Positions 23,990 to 35,367 are shown, counted from the stretch's first letter. The stretch is 64,000 bases of DNA from Toxorhynchites rutilus septentrionalis (GCF_029784135.1 NC_073746.1:225197882-225261881); one strand, 5' to 3'. Numbers and translations: made by a program. The notes: generated by a model from the letters alone, not told the origin.

Positions 23990-26900
23990 TAGGATTGGGC
24001 GATCTTGGATCGATCTTTGGAAGATCGACCTTTTTCGTTTCGATTTCCGATTTTTTGGATCGATTCTTTGTACCTAGAAAAATCGAAAAGATCGATCTTT
24101 TGCCTTCGATTTTTTCGATCTTACAAAAAATTTTTTCCAGCGTGCATCGATTTTAATCTTACCACCTCACCAATTTTATAAACATAATATCAACATTTGG
24201 ATCACTTTCGAGAATGTCATATTGGTGGTAGTGAATCTAGGTGAAGCAACTGTGTATGTTTGGTCATTACGAGTGTTACACTATCGCATACTCTAGACAA
24301 ATAGTGGAAATCGTGACGAAATTAGTTACGCTCATTTCTTTTAATACTACGCAGTTGTCCAGTTGCATCATCTCACTTCTGTTATTATTCCTACCTATTC
24401 CTTTGGTTTGACAGATTTCTTGGCGGGAACAAATAAAAGCGACAGTGTAACGTTTTTTTCTCATGCAGACAGAAGCTGTGTTTTCGTTTGTTCGTTGTGC
24501 GTACATATTAAGATTCGAGTTTTTACCGGGTTTTAGTCAACTTTTCTCTTTTTGCTCTAGTGCACATACATGTTGTTTGTGTTATCTAGCAAAGTTTGTT
24601 TTTGAAGCATGGCTCCACGAAGTAATATTTGGACATTTTTCGTCAAAAATCCCAACTCGAGTGTATGCAAAAATTGTGGATCAATCGTTAAGACAAGTGG
24701 AAACACCAAAAATCTTTGGAACCACATCAACAGACATCATCCTCAGCTGCTTCAGTCTGAAAAAAAAACCACCGACGATTCTGTTCCAGATGCACGAGAA
24801 TCAAACTCAAAGGTTACAAAGAAAACGGTTGCTCAAAATCATGTTGAAGAACCTGCTGGTATTGACCTTGAAAATAATCATGTTAATTTGAATCATACCA
24901 TTAAGGAATCATTTACGCGGATGTTGAGTTTTAAAGGTAGATGAGTTTTTATAGTTTACAAGTGCATTTTTTCACATACTACCTTGTACCTTTTACATTT
25001 CAGAACATGGAGGAATGACAATTCAAATTAATGAAGCGTTGTTATATATGATTGCCAGAGACAACCTTCCTTTGAGAACAGTTGAACGAGACGGATTTCT
25101 ACATTTTTGTAAAATAGCGCTTCCACTCTACAAGCCCCCGAGTAGAAAAAAACTCACTGAGATGATTGATTCTAAATACAAAATTCTGAGTGGAGTTGTA
25201 AGAAGTGCTCTCTCTGAGGCCGAGTGGTGTTCTTTGACGGCAGATATATGGACAGATACAGGAAGTAATCAAAGCTATCTAGGTGTTACGGCACACTATC
25301 TAGAAGGAACTGACATGAAAGCAGTTGCTCTCACCGCCTGCCCCCTCGATCAAGCACACACAAAGGTATATCTTGCGAGATTACTAAAAGAACTTTGTTT
25401 TGAATGGGGTATTGATCTACACAAGGTATAACATTCTTCATAATCAAATCATTGAAGATTAATTATGATCCATAATTAACAGGTATCCGTCATAGTAACG
25501 GATGGGGGCGCCAACATTGTGGCAGCCGGGAAAGACGTCTTTGGAGATGCAAGACATGTTATTTGCGTGGACCACAGCTTGAGTCGTATAACCACTGTAG
25601 CCATCGAACAATCACCACTTTTTGAAAGCCTTCTGACAAAAATTCGATCCATCGTAACATTTTTCAAAAAATCTGTTAATGCTGCGGATGAGCTTCGGAC
25701 CTTACAGCGCAAGGAGCTGAGTTCAGAAGCAGACATATTGAAGCTAATCAAAGATGAGCCAACAAGATGGGGTAGTAATTTTGCAATGCTGGAGCGCTTC
25801 ATTAAGCTTGCAGACAAAGTCAGTTTGATTCTTTTAAGATTCACTTCCGTGCAAATGCTGACGGGATCAGAACTAGCGGCAGCTACTGAGGGACGCAATC
25901 TACTGCAACCAGTGGCTCATACGATCACTGAACTGGAAGCAGAAACGTCTTCTCTCTCAGGGAAGATAATCCCAATGTTGAAAAATCTAAGAAAGGTATG
26001 GTGTAGGTTTTCTTTGAATAATATTGCTCAATCTGTATAATTTCAGAAAATTGATTCAATGTGCCCCACCACAGAACCAGTAAAACAATTGAAGGCGATG
26101 TTTCTGGTGCAACATGAACGAAAATTCAAAAATATTGAATCGGTAGATACATTTGCCATAGCTACTTTACTAGACCCTCGTTTTAAGACGGTCTATTTAA
26201 GCCCATCAGCACACGCTGAGGCATTGCAATATGTTTCCGATATAGTTGAGACTGAAAACATAAAACCATCAACGGTTCCACAGGCAATTTCAACGCCATT
26301 AGTCTTTGAACATGGATCTAGTAATTTGTGGGAGTACCATAATGAAATGGTATGGATTCCGCTTGATAATCCTTAAATAAGTTCAATTAATGAATTCAAA
26401 ATTATTGTGCTCACAGGTACGCGAATCGTTGGATAATCAAGAATCTAATCCCTCTGGAGATATTACCGGAGAACTTCGGAATTTCCTACATCAGAAGATT
26501 GTAACACTAGATTCAAATCCTTTGACTATATGGGATTCGATCAAAAGCGAGTATCCTACATTATATCCGATAGCTCGAAAATATCTCAGTCGAATGGTGA
26601 CATCAGTTCCAGCCGAAAGGTTATTTTCGAGAACTGGTGCTACAGCCATGAATCGGTTTCGACTGAATGCGAGACGTATGGCACGCTTGGCTTTTATGGG
26701 ATCGTTATCTGCTGAGTTCTGGGCCAATACCAGCAGTTAAATTACTATATATTCCTTTTCAATCAATTCATTTAATTAAGTGATTCCATGACGGTACACA
26801 AATGCTCTTTAAAATGCTATTTTTCTGGATTTTGAAATTTTAAGAACTTTATGCGTAGAAAAAAAATAAAATACTGTTGATGTTTCAATAGAAATATAAT

Positions 26901-27118
26901 TTTTCCGATTTTTTGTTTAAAGAATAAACAACGCTCAAATGAATAAGAAGATAAATGGAAAAATAAAGAAGTTAGATTTTTTTAAGAATCGATTCGGTAA
27001 AGATCGATTCGGCAAAGATCGATTCTTTGGTACCGATTTAATCGGTGAATCGATCCCAAGCCCGTTTGAAGAATCGATTCGTGAAGATCGATCTTTTTAT
27101 AAAGATCGCCCAATCCTA
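23990..27118 (+). mobile_element. Intact-looking hAT transposon
   Basis: 3129-bp element. Its terminal inverted repeat reads TAGGATTGGGCGATCTT at 23990, matching 17 bases in inverted orientation at 27102-27118. It is flanked by a perfect 8-bp target duplication GGCTGAAC (23982-23989 and 27119-27126), diagnostic for hAT. Subterminal regions are packed with GATCGAT/AATCGATT motifs on both sides (about 24000-24130 and 26985-27105), likely transposase-binding sites. A five-exon transposase fills the centre. It interrupts the Ty3 pol frame, so it arrived after that element. Confidence 0.95.
24609..26740 (+). CDS. hAT transposase, five exons, apparently intact
   Basis: Cuts the element out and reinserts it; acts in the nucleus. 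Proposed exons: 24609-24936, 25004-25425, 25483-25995, 26047-26349, 26417-26740. Every junction has GT and AG ends, phases agree, and the total is 1890 nt, giving 629 residues plus stop with no internal stop. N terminus: BED-type zinc finger (SSVCKNCGSI, then NHINRHH). Exon 2 has SLTADIWTD (first catalytic Asp region). Exon 3 has VIVTDGGANI and the CVDHSL region. Exon 5 has the hAT dimerisation motif (SVPAERLFSRTGATAMNRFR, preceded by YPTLYPIARKYL). ZBED-type transposases of this superfamily are usually 600-700 residues, so it is full length. Domesticated copies exist in other genomes, but clean termini and a target duplication argue for a mobile copy here. Confidence 0.88.
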
Positions 27119-27126
27119 GGCTGAAC

Positions 27127-28803
27127 AAGCTTTCATTTGCTTAAAGGAAAGCCTAATTGCCGCCCCCATACTGGCCAATCCTGACTTTGATAAGCCGTTC
27201 CAAATCCAGACCGATGCAAGTGACAGTGCTATTGCAGCTGTTCTGACTCAGCAACATGAGGATGGGGAGAAAATTGTGGCATATTTTTCCCAAAAGCTCT
27301 CCCCTGCACAACAGTCTTATGCTGCTTCAGAGAAAGAAGGGTTGGCAGTATTGTCAGCTATCGAAAAATTTCGTCCCTTTATAGAGGGTACTCATTTTGT
27401 GGTAGTCACTGATGCCTCGGCACTGACTCACATAATGAAAGGAAAGTGGCGAACCTCATCCAGATTAAGCAGATGGAGCATTGAATTGCAAGGATACGAT
27501 CTAGAAATCCGGCATAGACGGGGCAAAGACAATATTATTCCAGATGCTTTGTCACGATCTTTGGAAATTGGGGAAATTTCTCAAAGAGAGGACAGGTGGT
27601 ACGCCGAGTTATACAAGAAAGTTCAGACTGCACCTGAGGATTATATCGATTATAAAATCGAGGATGACAACTTACTAAAATTTATCCCTTGTCAAACCGA
27701 TGTCCTGGATTATAGGTTTGAAATTAAGGATGCTCATATTAAGGATGCTCATTTTGCGAAAGGAGCACGACGAAAATTTTCATATAGGCTACGAGAAATT
27801 GCTGTATCGAATAAGAGGAAAGTATTTCTGGCCAAAAGTTGCTGCTTCGGTCAAAAATTATGTAGAAAAATGTCAAGTTTGCAAAGAATGCAAACCAGCA
27901 TACATCTCGCAGCATCCGATTATGGGGAACCCTCGAATCGCCACAAAGCCATTCCAAATATTGGCCATGGATTTCATCCAGTCGCTTCCGCGTACAAAAT
28001 CAGGAAATGTACATTTGCTTGTTCTATTGGACCTGTTCTCCAAATGGACCATTTTGGTACCAGTCAAGAAAATCTCTACAGAAATTATCATAAAAATACT
28101 CCAAGAGCAGTGGTTCCATCGATACTCTGTTCCTGAAGTTATTATTAGTGATAATGCAACGTGCTTTGTAAGTCACAAATTTAGAGATTTCCTTGATCAG
28201 TACCAGGTTCAACACTGGGCCAATGCCAGGTACCATAGCCAAGCCAATCCGGTGGAACGCCTGAACAGAAGTATAAACGCATGTATGCGGACATATGTAA
28301 AAACTGATCAGCGTCTCTGGGATACTAAAATTTCCGAAATTGAATATACGCTAAACAATACGGTCCACGCATCCACGGGTTTCACTCCTTACAGAATTTT
28401 GTTCGGACCCGAGGTGGTAGCCGAAGGAGAGGCTCATGTTAGGGACGTTGATAGGACCAGCGGCTCTGTAAAAGATAGAATGAACCTCAAGGGTAGAGTG
28501 GACAGAAACATTTACGAAACGGTTCACAAGAATTTAGAGAAGGCCTATGAAAAAGGAACTAGGACTTACAATTTTCGATTCCGGAAACCTGCTCCCGTCT
28601 ATAAGGTAGGACAACAGGTCTTCAAGAGAAATTTTTCGCTCTCATCTGCTGGCGAGGCATATAATGCCAAATTAGGTGCTCTCTACACACCCTGCATAAT
28701 CCTTGCTAGGAGGGGAACCAGCTGTTATGAGCTAGCTGACGAGCATGGTAAACCCCTTGGGGTATTTTCCGCTGCGGATCTCAAACCAGGGATCCCTAAT
28801 TGA
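27127..28803 (+). pseudogene. Pol part 2: RNase H and integrase of the Ty3 element
   Basis: Continues the frame broken by the hAT. RNase H: PFQIQTDASDSAIAAVL, YAASEKEGLAVLSAIEKFRP, VVVTDASALTHIM and DALSRS. A frameshift lies near 27735-27770, by a short duplicated block (ATTAAGGATGCTCAT repeated). Integrase follows in the other frame to 28803. It has a zinc-binding region (HDENFHIGYEKL to CQVCKEC) and catalytic residues in LAMDFIQSL, VIISDNATCF and ANPVERLNRS (D, D, E). Its C terminus contains VGQQVFKRNF and ends with LKPGIPN. All three integrase catalytic residues are retained despite the frameshift upstream. Confidence 0.9.
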
Positions 28804-29578
28804 ATAAATGGAAAATAGCTAGAAGGAAAGTACTGTTAGTTTAAGGAAAAAATGAAATATACAAGAAGATACTCGTGTTTATCAAGTGTTCGTCGCGGAG
28901 ATACACAATGGTCGACAAAAAGCTTCTTCTCACAATGGCTGTAAGCGGAGCCATAAAAAGCTTAGGATATGTAGCGAATCTGATGCGAAACGAAGGGAAT
29001 TTAGTTTTGAATTATAGCGAGTTTAGAATACCCTCAAGAACCGAAATTTTTACACTGCTAATTATGCCGAAACCCAGGTTGAATTAGTAGCTCGCGATAA
29101 ATGAACAATGACGGATCAATGAGAATATTACGATAAATGACAGATTCATAGCGCGGATTGTGGATATTTGAATCGATTCTATCCACACTACCAATTTGAA
29201 ATGGCATTTCTAATATAGTAGCTTTTTGGTTTTCATAATTATGAGGAAATTAAATCATCCTTTCAGGATTTTTATTTAGATCAGGTTAAATTCGCTTTTT
29301 AGTAAAATCTATCTTCTATCTCAGCAAATGAGTATTGTTTGAGAACTTGCAGGAGAAAATAAGGTTCAGTAAGAATAGGTGAAGTTCAATTCGTTGTAAA
29401 ATAGTTCCTATAAAGAAGGAAAAACAAACTATTTGGTGTTACGACGTAGTTATGTTTATTTTTGTCTGGAAAGCATGAAGGATGCGACTCAACCCTGGGC
29501 TTATCTGAGTAAATTTAAACAGATAAAATTAATCTCTAACCATGTTATAGATTAATTTTCAGGGGGAGTGGGTGGTAG
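28804..29578 (+). other. 3' untranslated region and polypurine tract of the Ty3 element
   Basis: No envelope-like frame. The 70-residue frame at 28875-29087 has no signal peptide or membrane segment. A purine-rich tract AGGGGGAGTGGGTGG (about 29562-29576) abuts the 3' LTR and is the likely plus-strand primer. Confidence 0.75.
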
Positions 29579-30512
29579 TGTTACCGTTTAGGAATATAAT
29601 AGTTTTAAGAACATAAATAAATTAGTTTATATAAATAAATAAATATATGTAGGTTGAAATAAGAATGTAGAACATTAGAATTACTCTAGGACATAAGTTA
29701 GCTATAATCACACGCACACACATATACACACCAAATACACAAACCTGGAGTCGAGCGATATACCATAAAACCACAATAGCTGAAATTCACATGTATAAGT
29801 TTCGAGAAGAGACATACGACATAAAAACTTGGGGAAAAGGAAAGCACTACTGGGTCTATAATAAAAGCTCTTTATCCAAGGCACAATGGTCATAGAAAAG
29901 TGTCCATACTTTAATAATTCAAATTAAATTGAAAGCACTTGGAAACTGCAGTTCATACAGAGCGGATCGAAAAATTAGGTAAAGAGCATTTGATAAGAGA
30001 AGAATTAGACCCAGTGGTAAATAGTGTTTTCCTATCCCAAACAGGACCCAATAATATCGGCACCAATTCAAATCGATTGGCAACAATTGGTGTCATCGCT
30101 AAGCCAGCGGTCAACGAGAGACTTGGAGTTGAGTCGCCAACTCGTTGGAAACTCTACGCGCGACACAGCTCTGGTACCCAGCTTGCGACGACGGTCGCCA
30201 ACAACGTCACAAGTGTCCTTCGTTCGACTCTTGCCGGCCGGCCTCCACACACTTCAAACTTCACACGAACACTGTAAGTTAATAAAAATTGGAAAAAAAG
30301 GAAAATCTAGTGTGTATTCAATTGCCAACTGATCCCTTGTTTTGTGCACGGATGTGAAATAAGCCGATCTTGAGCCTCCGCGTTTCAAGCTCGAGCTAGC
30401 CATCGAAAAGAGGTCTTGAGAGCCCACCCTCAAAGGTCCCCGCGGCTTAGACCAGGGATCGAGGGCATTTGGGATTAGCCCTTCTGTCTGATCTATTGAG
30501 AGAGAGGTAACA
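29579..30512 (+). repeat. 3' LTR of the Ty3 element
   Basis: Same length as the 5' LTR (934 bp), begins TGTTACC, ends GGTAACA. It is followed by the AAGT target duplication. Confidence 0.95.
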
Positions 30513-30516
30513 AAGT

Positions 30517-31508
30517 GTTAGTATGAAATTTATGCTATATGAAACACAATTTAAATTCATGAATAATTATAAGGAGTAGTTCCCGCTTCAAAACTAAATA
30601 AACCCAAGATTAGTTGTAACCCTGAAGCTTGACGTAGGACTTTGATTATTGGGGACCATCGCTATTGAATTGAATTGATTGAATTGAATTGAATTGAATT
30701 GTAACTGTATCCGTAATTTCAACACATTGAGCCCCGCGTTGGTTCCTAGGAGCCGACGTTGAGCTTTTTGGTAGGAAAGCGCTGATTAAAACGTTGAATG
30801 TCACGTCAGTCACCGGTGACTGACACCGAGTTTTTGCTCAGGATGTGTCAGTCACCGGCGACTGACAGGATAACATAGGGCTCGGCGTAGTCATAGTCAA
30901 CTGAGGATAGTTGGTTGACTAACCGACTGACTATATCCGTAGTCAGTTAGTAATGGCTTTTGGTTTCTTCACGCAGTTTCTTCGCCAAAACGACTGAACA
31001 GTCAGTCGGGCGTTTGGTCGCTATCTCCCTCTAACGACTCGACTATATCATTTCATTCTTCCCAGTCAAATTGTCCTCATTGTGTGTGTGTGTGCGCTAT
31101 TTTGTACGCCTAATACTAACTAATACTAACGTGAGGGCCTTTATAGCATACTTGATCAATGTCTCGATGTTCGTTGGTTTGAGTTCACGATGGGTAGAAA
31201 ATAAACCATCCATTGATGGGGTAACTACTTTTTTGCATCAGGAATCAAGTTTTCGTTCCTCTTTGTATGGACGTACAATAAGATTGCATACGATGGTACA
31301 AAATTAGTGTCGAAGCGGAGCTACTGGGAGTAGAGTCGGTCTTCATTTTTCACCGTCGAAGATTTCGGGCCCTGGGATAACATATGATAATAAAGGTAAC
31401 TAATATAAGCATTCCCTCCCGAACAAAAATACCTTCCACTACGATAAGAGAAATCTTTGTTATATGAACTGAATTGATCTTTAAACGAGTTAAAAGAGCG
31501 ATAGAAAC
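30517..31508. repeat. Spacer with paired palindromes and a short pentamer repeat
   Basis: A GAATT-type microsatellite lies at about 30665-30702. A perfect 20-bp palindrome (30805-30824, GTCAGTCACCGGTGACTGAC) is followed 21 bases later by a 22-bp near-palindrome with the same arms (30846-30867). From 30890 to 31010 more AGTCAGT/GACTGAC motifs occur. A short GT run is at about 31081-31093. No gene recognised. Confidence 0.8.
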
Positions 31509-31670
31509 TGTGATATCCGATAGAATAAACAAGAATTTACACGAGTTACAATTCAGCAGTCTACTGCCGACGTCCATGCCTTTTATTCACCGACTTCATG
31601 ACGTCTCACACATGGCATTAAGGTGCCACATAACATCCTGACGTCAAACATTAATCCTTAGGATGCCACA
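31509..31670 (-). repeat. 3' LTR of the minus-strand Ty3 element
   Basis: 162 bp. Ends TGTGGCATCC...ATCACA on the minus strand, next to a GGCGGGGGAGGA polypurine tract. Confidence 0.9.
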
Positions 31671-31743
31671 TCCTCCCCCGCCTAAATAAAGTATAGCTCA
31701 ATACATTACAAAATTTCAAAACAATTACAGTTGATTCTCAATG

Positions 31744-32685
31744 TTATTTATTTATCTTTTTTCTCATAGGAACAATTCCATCTCCATCTATAGTGAAACC
31801 AAGAAAATCAATCTTAGTTTGATCGTACTCGGATTTTGCTTCATCAATAGTTAAATTATTTTTGCTGAGTTCAATCTTAACCGCCGTTACACATGCTTTC
31901 AATTCATCCGGGGTTTTACCGTATACCAAAATATCGTCCAGATATATTATTATATTCGTACATTTTATAAGCAGCCTTTCCATTGTACGTTGGAAAAGTT
32001 CAGGTGCGCACGATAATCCAAACGGTAATCTAGTGATGTGATGATATGCATCTTTCAAGTCCAATTTAGTGAAGAAAAGATTTCCTTTTCCATTTGGAAT
32101 CTCTGTCGAAATTTTCTCGAAACATGGCATCGGATATGGCTCGCGAATAATAGCTCTGTTTACTGCCCGGTAATCGACAACGATACGAAAATCGATGGAC
32201 CCTTCAGGCACCAATACTAAAGGAGACACATAAGAAATCACATCTTGTTCTTTATCAGCCCTTTCTATGATGCCTTTCGCCTCCATAGCGCGTAGGCGCA
32301 TATTCGTTGCTGATTCGAATGCTTTAGGGATATTATACCGGATGATCTGCCTTGGTGTAACCGAATCATCGACTTTAAACTTCACTCCTTTTATAGGGAT
32401 TTTTGGAAACTGCATTGAGTCTAGCGGTTTAGTATCACCCGACATTTTGTTAGATTCAAGGTAACTAACGCTTTTGAATAGGCCAATCCGCAACAGGTCC
32501 AGCGCGCGTGCTGTATCGTAACCTAACAGCGATAATTGCGTACCCTTTACCAAAAAAAAACTTGGCCAGTTGCATAGGATTCCCAATATCTGGAATTCCA
32601 ATGTATGCTCTGAAAGAACATTCGACATCCAGGGGCTGCTGATTTCCACATCCTTGGAGAACTTCTTCAGGGTAAATCGTAACAT
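31744..32685 (-). pseudogene. Reverse transcriptase fragment
   Basis: The frame contains SPLVLVPEGSIDFRIVVDYR, LFFTKLDLKDAYHHI (first catalytic Asp), RLPFGLSCAPELFQRTMERL, IIIYLDDILVYG (YLDD box) and FLGFTIDGDGIV of the thumb. Between AYHHI and TRLPFG roughly 20 residues usual for Ty3-group enzymes are missing, an in-frame deletion. The frame ends near 31744 in what should be the linker to RNase H, and the 3' LTR follows within 75 bases. Everything C-terminal was therefore lost in one deletion. Confidence 0.9.
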
Positions 32686-32902
32686 CCTGGATAACAGTAC
32701 GACAGTTTCGTTTAATTAATTGCCAATAAAAACTTGTAGTCGTATTGATTGTAGCTCCTGAATCAATTAAAAATTTAAATTTTTCAGATCCAATAGTACA
32801 GTGAACAATTCTCGGATCTTGCCCTTTTAGCGGATTGGTATTACCTGCAATTAACTGTAAATGATAACAGATAAAAGAGAAAACGTTACAATCCATAGAC
32901 AT
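32465..32902 (-). pseudogene. Aspartic protease of the minus-strand element
   Basis: Contains FLIDSGATINTTTSFYW, a retropepsin-type DSGA active site, after IVHCTIGSEKFK. A frameshift near 32560-32570 (at an A/T run) separates it from the RT frame, which overlaps it at the C-terminal end. Confidence 0.8.
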
Positions 32903-33031
32903 TTTTTCCTACAATAAAAAAATCAATCTTTCGTTGCATGATCCCTTTATCAACATATTTGTTATAAATTAAATTCCATTAAAAACACAAAAAAAATCAT
33001 TAAATAGAAAACATATTTATTGGCAGTGATA

Positions 33032-33577
33032 TTAACAGTACAGTTCCATTTCAGATTTAGATTTCAAATGTGGGAAGTATATAATTTGCTCTTGAGTATT
33101 TTCGATAGATACCTGATTAATCATGTTGGCCTGCTCTTTGACATCGTCAACATGATCTCGTTTCAATGCTTTTCTGTCTATCTGTCTTCCATAGCTGCTA
33201 CCTGTTGTATTGCAAAACTCAGCGAAATGACCCAAAATTCCGCATTTGAAGCATTTAGCTCGAAACGCTCTACAATTTTTTGGGCCATGACGTCTACCAC
33301 ACCTGGAGCAAATTGAGTCTTTTCTGCGACCAGTCCCCGTTTGCATATCATCCTCGCGCGGCCGGCGATTAAAACGATTGGATTCGTTTCTCCTAGGGTT
33401 CAAAACGGCTCGGCAACAAACCTCGCTTCAATGAGTGCAGAGCATTAACCACCTTGTACCCTGACTCCTCTACGGCATCTTTTCTAATATAGTTCAAATG
33501 TTTACCATAACTGATAATTTGCGCAACATCGTTGTTCCAAATGTGTGACATTTCGTAGAGTTTCTGAGAAATACCGG
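33032..33577 (-). pseudogene. Gag C-terminal part with two zinc knuckles
   Basis: Minus-strand frames 33584-33393 (QKLYEMSHIWNNDVAQIISYGK) and 33403-33032 are separated by a frameshift near 33400. Two knuckles are visible: CSRCGRRHGPKNC and CFKCGILGHFAEFC (CX2CX3-4HX4C). This is the nucleocapsid-like region that binds element RNA. Confidence 0.85.
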
Positions 33578-33897
33578 TGACCATTCTATCCTGGATTCCT
33601 CGAGTCGAGAAAGACGCACCACGCTAGATATGGGGTACAGACTAGGGGGGCGTTGCTGATTAATGGTCAGCTGCATCCCAATAGGAAGTATCCCGTGTCG
33701 GGCACACGTACAGAACATCGAAGACTGCAACATACCAATTATGAGAACACTTGTAATACTAACCTCCAGCCAACCGCGAGTAATCGGTTACATATTACTA
33801 ACATAGTTGAAAGACAAAAATTGTCAAAATATTGGACTTCCGGCCCCGTCAGGCTAACGCCACGTGTGCCTCAATAAAATATATATTTTGAAAAAAA
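33578..33897 (+). mobile_element. Retroposon insertion with poly(A) tail inside gag
   Basis: About 320 bp splits the gag coding region. Its end reads CCCGTCAGGCTAACGC, TGCCTCAATAAAATATAT and then A11. The host sequence AAATACCGG is present on both sides (33569-33577 and 33898-33906), a target duplication typical of LINE-mediated insertion. It is probably the 5'-truncated 3' tail of a non-LTR retrotransposon. I cannot assign the clade, and no reverse-transcriptase motif is present. Confidence 0.75.
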
Positions 33898-34497
33898 AAA
33901 TACCGGGAACCGAACGTCTCACCAGTGCTTGCACAAACTCTTCTTTACGTTGGTCCTCTCCAAACTCGCAGAATTTCGCCTGAAGTTCCAGTCTCAACAC
34001 CCAATCGACAAACGGCTCCTCCACATTCATATGTATCTCGCGAAATATCATGCGCTCTTTAGTAGTATCGCAAGTCTGATTGAAGTATGTATTCAGAGCA
34101 CTTATTGTTTCTTCGTATGTATCGCCTGTACGTTCTGCTACCAGTTTTTCTTGCATCTCAATTATATTCAATAAATTTCCGCCTGCGAAAATGTTCATAT
34201 CAGTCAGTTTCGAAGCAGAATCAACGGCGCTATTGCACGAGATAATGCGTTCAAACTGGTCTCGGAATCGTACCCATTCTGCCTTACGTTTATGGGTAGG
34301 CGAGATCCATCAAACGCTTTTAACGGCCAAGATCCAGACATCCACTCTGTATGCAGTCTTTCGCGACCGCCATCGTTTGGAGAAAAATTTGCAGGACCGC
34401 TTGGAGCTTTGTTTTCCAAGGCTTTTATTTCAACACTGAATTCACCATCGGAATCACTCAACGACGACACATCACTTTCATGCCAGTATCCGCTCAT
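33898..34497 (-). pseudogene. Gag N-terminal and capsid part
   Basis: The ATG at 34497 opens MSGYWHESDVSSLSDSDGEF. A frameshift near 34290 passes coding to the frame 34198-33907, with MNIFAGGNLLNIIEMQEKL, YEETISALNTYFNQTCDTTK and FREIHMNVEEPFVDWVLRL, typical of retroelement capsid C-terminal domains. It ends at the retroposon insertion. Confidence 0.8.
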
Positions 34498-34879
34498 CTT
34501 GGCTTTTTCTTCACGCGTAAATTCAAAAATTAATTGAAAACGACAACTAAAAACACTCGAGAGTCAACTGCACAGCTTTTTTCCGTTTCTAATAATGGCT
34601 TCCCATCGCGCTAAACCAACAATAATGGTAACAGACATACGTTTACGCTGTCAAATTTCAACCATGAGGCAATGTACTGAAGTACATGTGTGGTTTATCT
34701 AAATTATTGAGCAACTTATTATTCCGAAAGCGGCTTGCGAAATAAAAACGACTTCGTTTTGTCAAATCACTTTCGACACAATAAAACTCAGCAATGTTCA
34801 AAATTTACGAAATGGAGTATCGTCTGTCAATTTTACCATTCAATTTATTTCGCATTAAGTACTATATGACAACTGTTGG

Positions 34880-35245
34880 CTATGGGCATTCCCCAACTCA
34901 ACTTGCTCCAATTTGGCCTTGGTCTTCTACCAGTTCAAATTATTACCATCCCCCTTTTTTTTAACTTGAAAGTCTTAGGATTTCCCCGACTCATTATTCG
35001 TGATGTGTTGGCCTTGGGCTTTCCCCGGCTCAACCTTCATGATACGTTGGCCTTGGGCTTTTCCCGGCTCAATCAATTGTTTTGTTTTTTTTCGCTCTTG
35101 GTCTTGGGCTTTACCCGACTCAATTTTTCCTCACATTGTTGGCCTTGGTCTACTACCGACTCAACTATATGCATTTCTTCGTATATTTCGGCCATGGGCT
35201 TACTCCGACTCAAAATACTTTCATTTTATCGACTCAATCGATCCG
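34880..35245 (-). repeat. Tandem repeats in the leader of the minus-strand element
   Basis: About nine imperfect units, spaced 35-50 bp, each with a core like CTTGGGCTTTCCCCGACTCAA on the + strand (cores near 34881, 34918, 34968, 35010, 35050, 35101, 35143, 35192 and 35226). They lie between the primer-binding site and the gag ATG. The 142-residue + frame with repeated LGFPRLN motifs here is antisense to the element and not a gene. Confidence 0.85.
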
Positions 35246-35367
35246 CCATGCTCCGTTGCGGTATACAATTTAAAATTTTGTTCTTACCTCAATTAACTTC
35301 CATCTAAACGCTTCCGCAATTATCACACGGAATCTATAGTTTCACAGTCACGATTTCCGTTCGTTTT

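Larger units (their letters stand above)
19852..30512 (+). mobile_element. Ty3-type LTR retrotransposon with hAT insertion
   Basis: Bounded by two 934-bp LTRs and a 4-bp target duplication AAGT (19848-19851 and 30513-30516). Order inside: primer-binding site, gag, pol remnants (C-terminal half of reverse transcriptase, RNase H, integrase), untranslated region, polypurine tract. Protease and the first part of reverse transcriptase are deleted. Gag and pol carry frameshifts and a stop, and a 3.1-kb hAT interrupts pol. Without the hAT the element is about 7.5 kb. No envelope-like frame is visible after integrase. The Ty3 assignment rests on the domain order RT-RNase H-integrase and on the motifs seen. 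Confidence 0.92.

Noticed and set aside
27276..28136. Second distinct gene overlapping the integrase frame
   Set aside because: The part after about 27770 is out of frame; only its first half (RNase H) is meaningful, the rest being an alternate frame of integrase.
28875..29087. Envelope gene after integrase in the 19.85-kb Ty3 element
   Set aside because: Only 70 residues, no signal peptide, cleavage site or membrane anchor.
34876..35307. 142-residue repetitive protein (LGFPRLN repeats)
   Set aside because: Antisense to the leader repeats of the minus-strand Ty3 element; the pattern comes from DNA-level tandem repeats.
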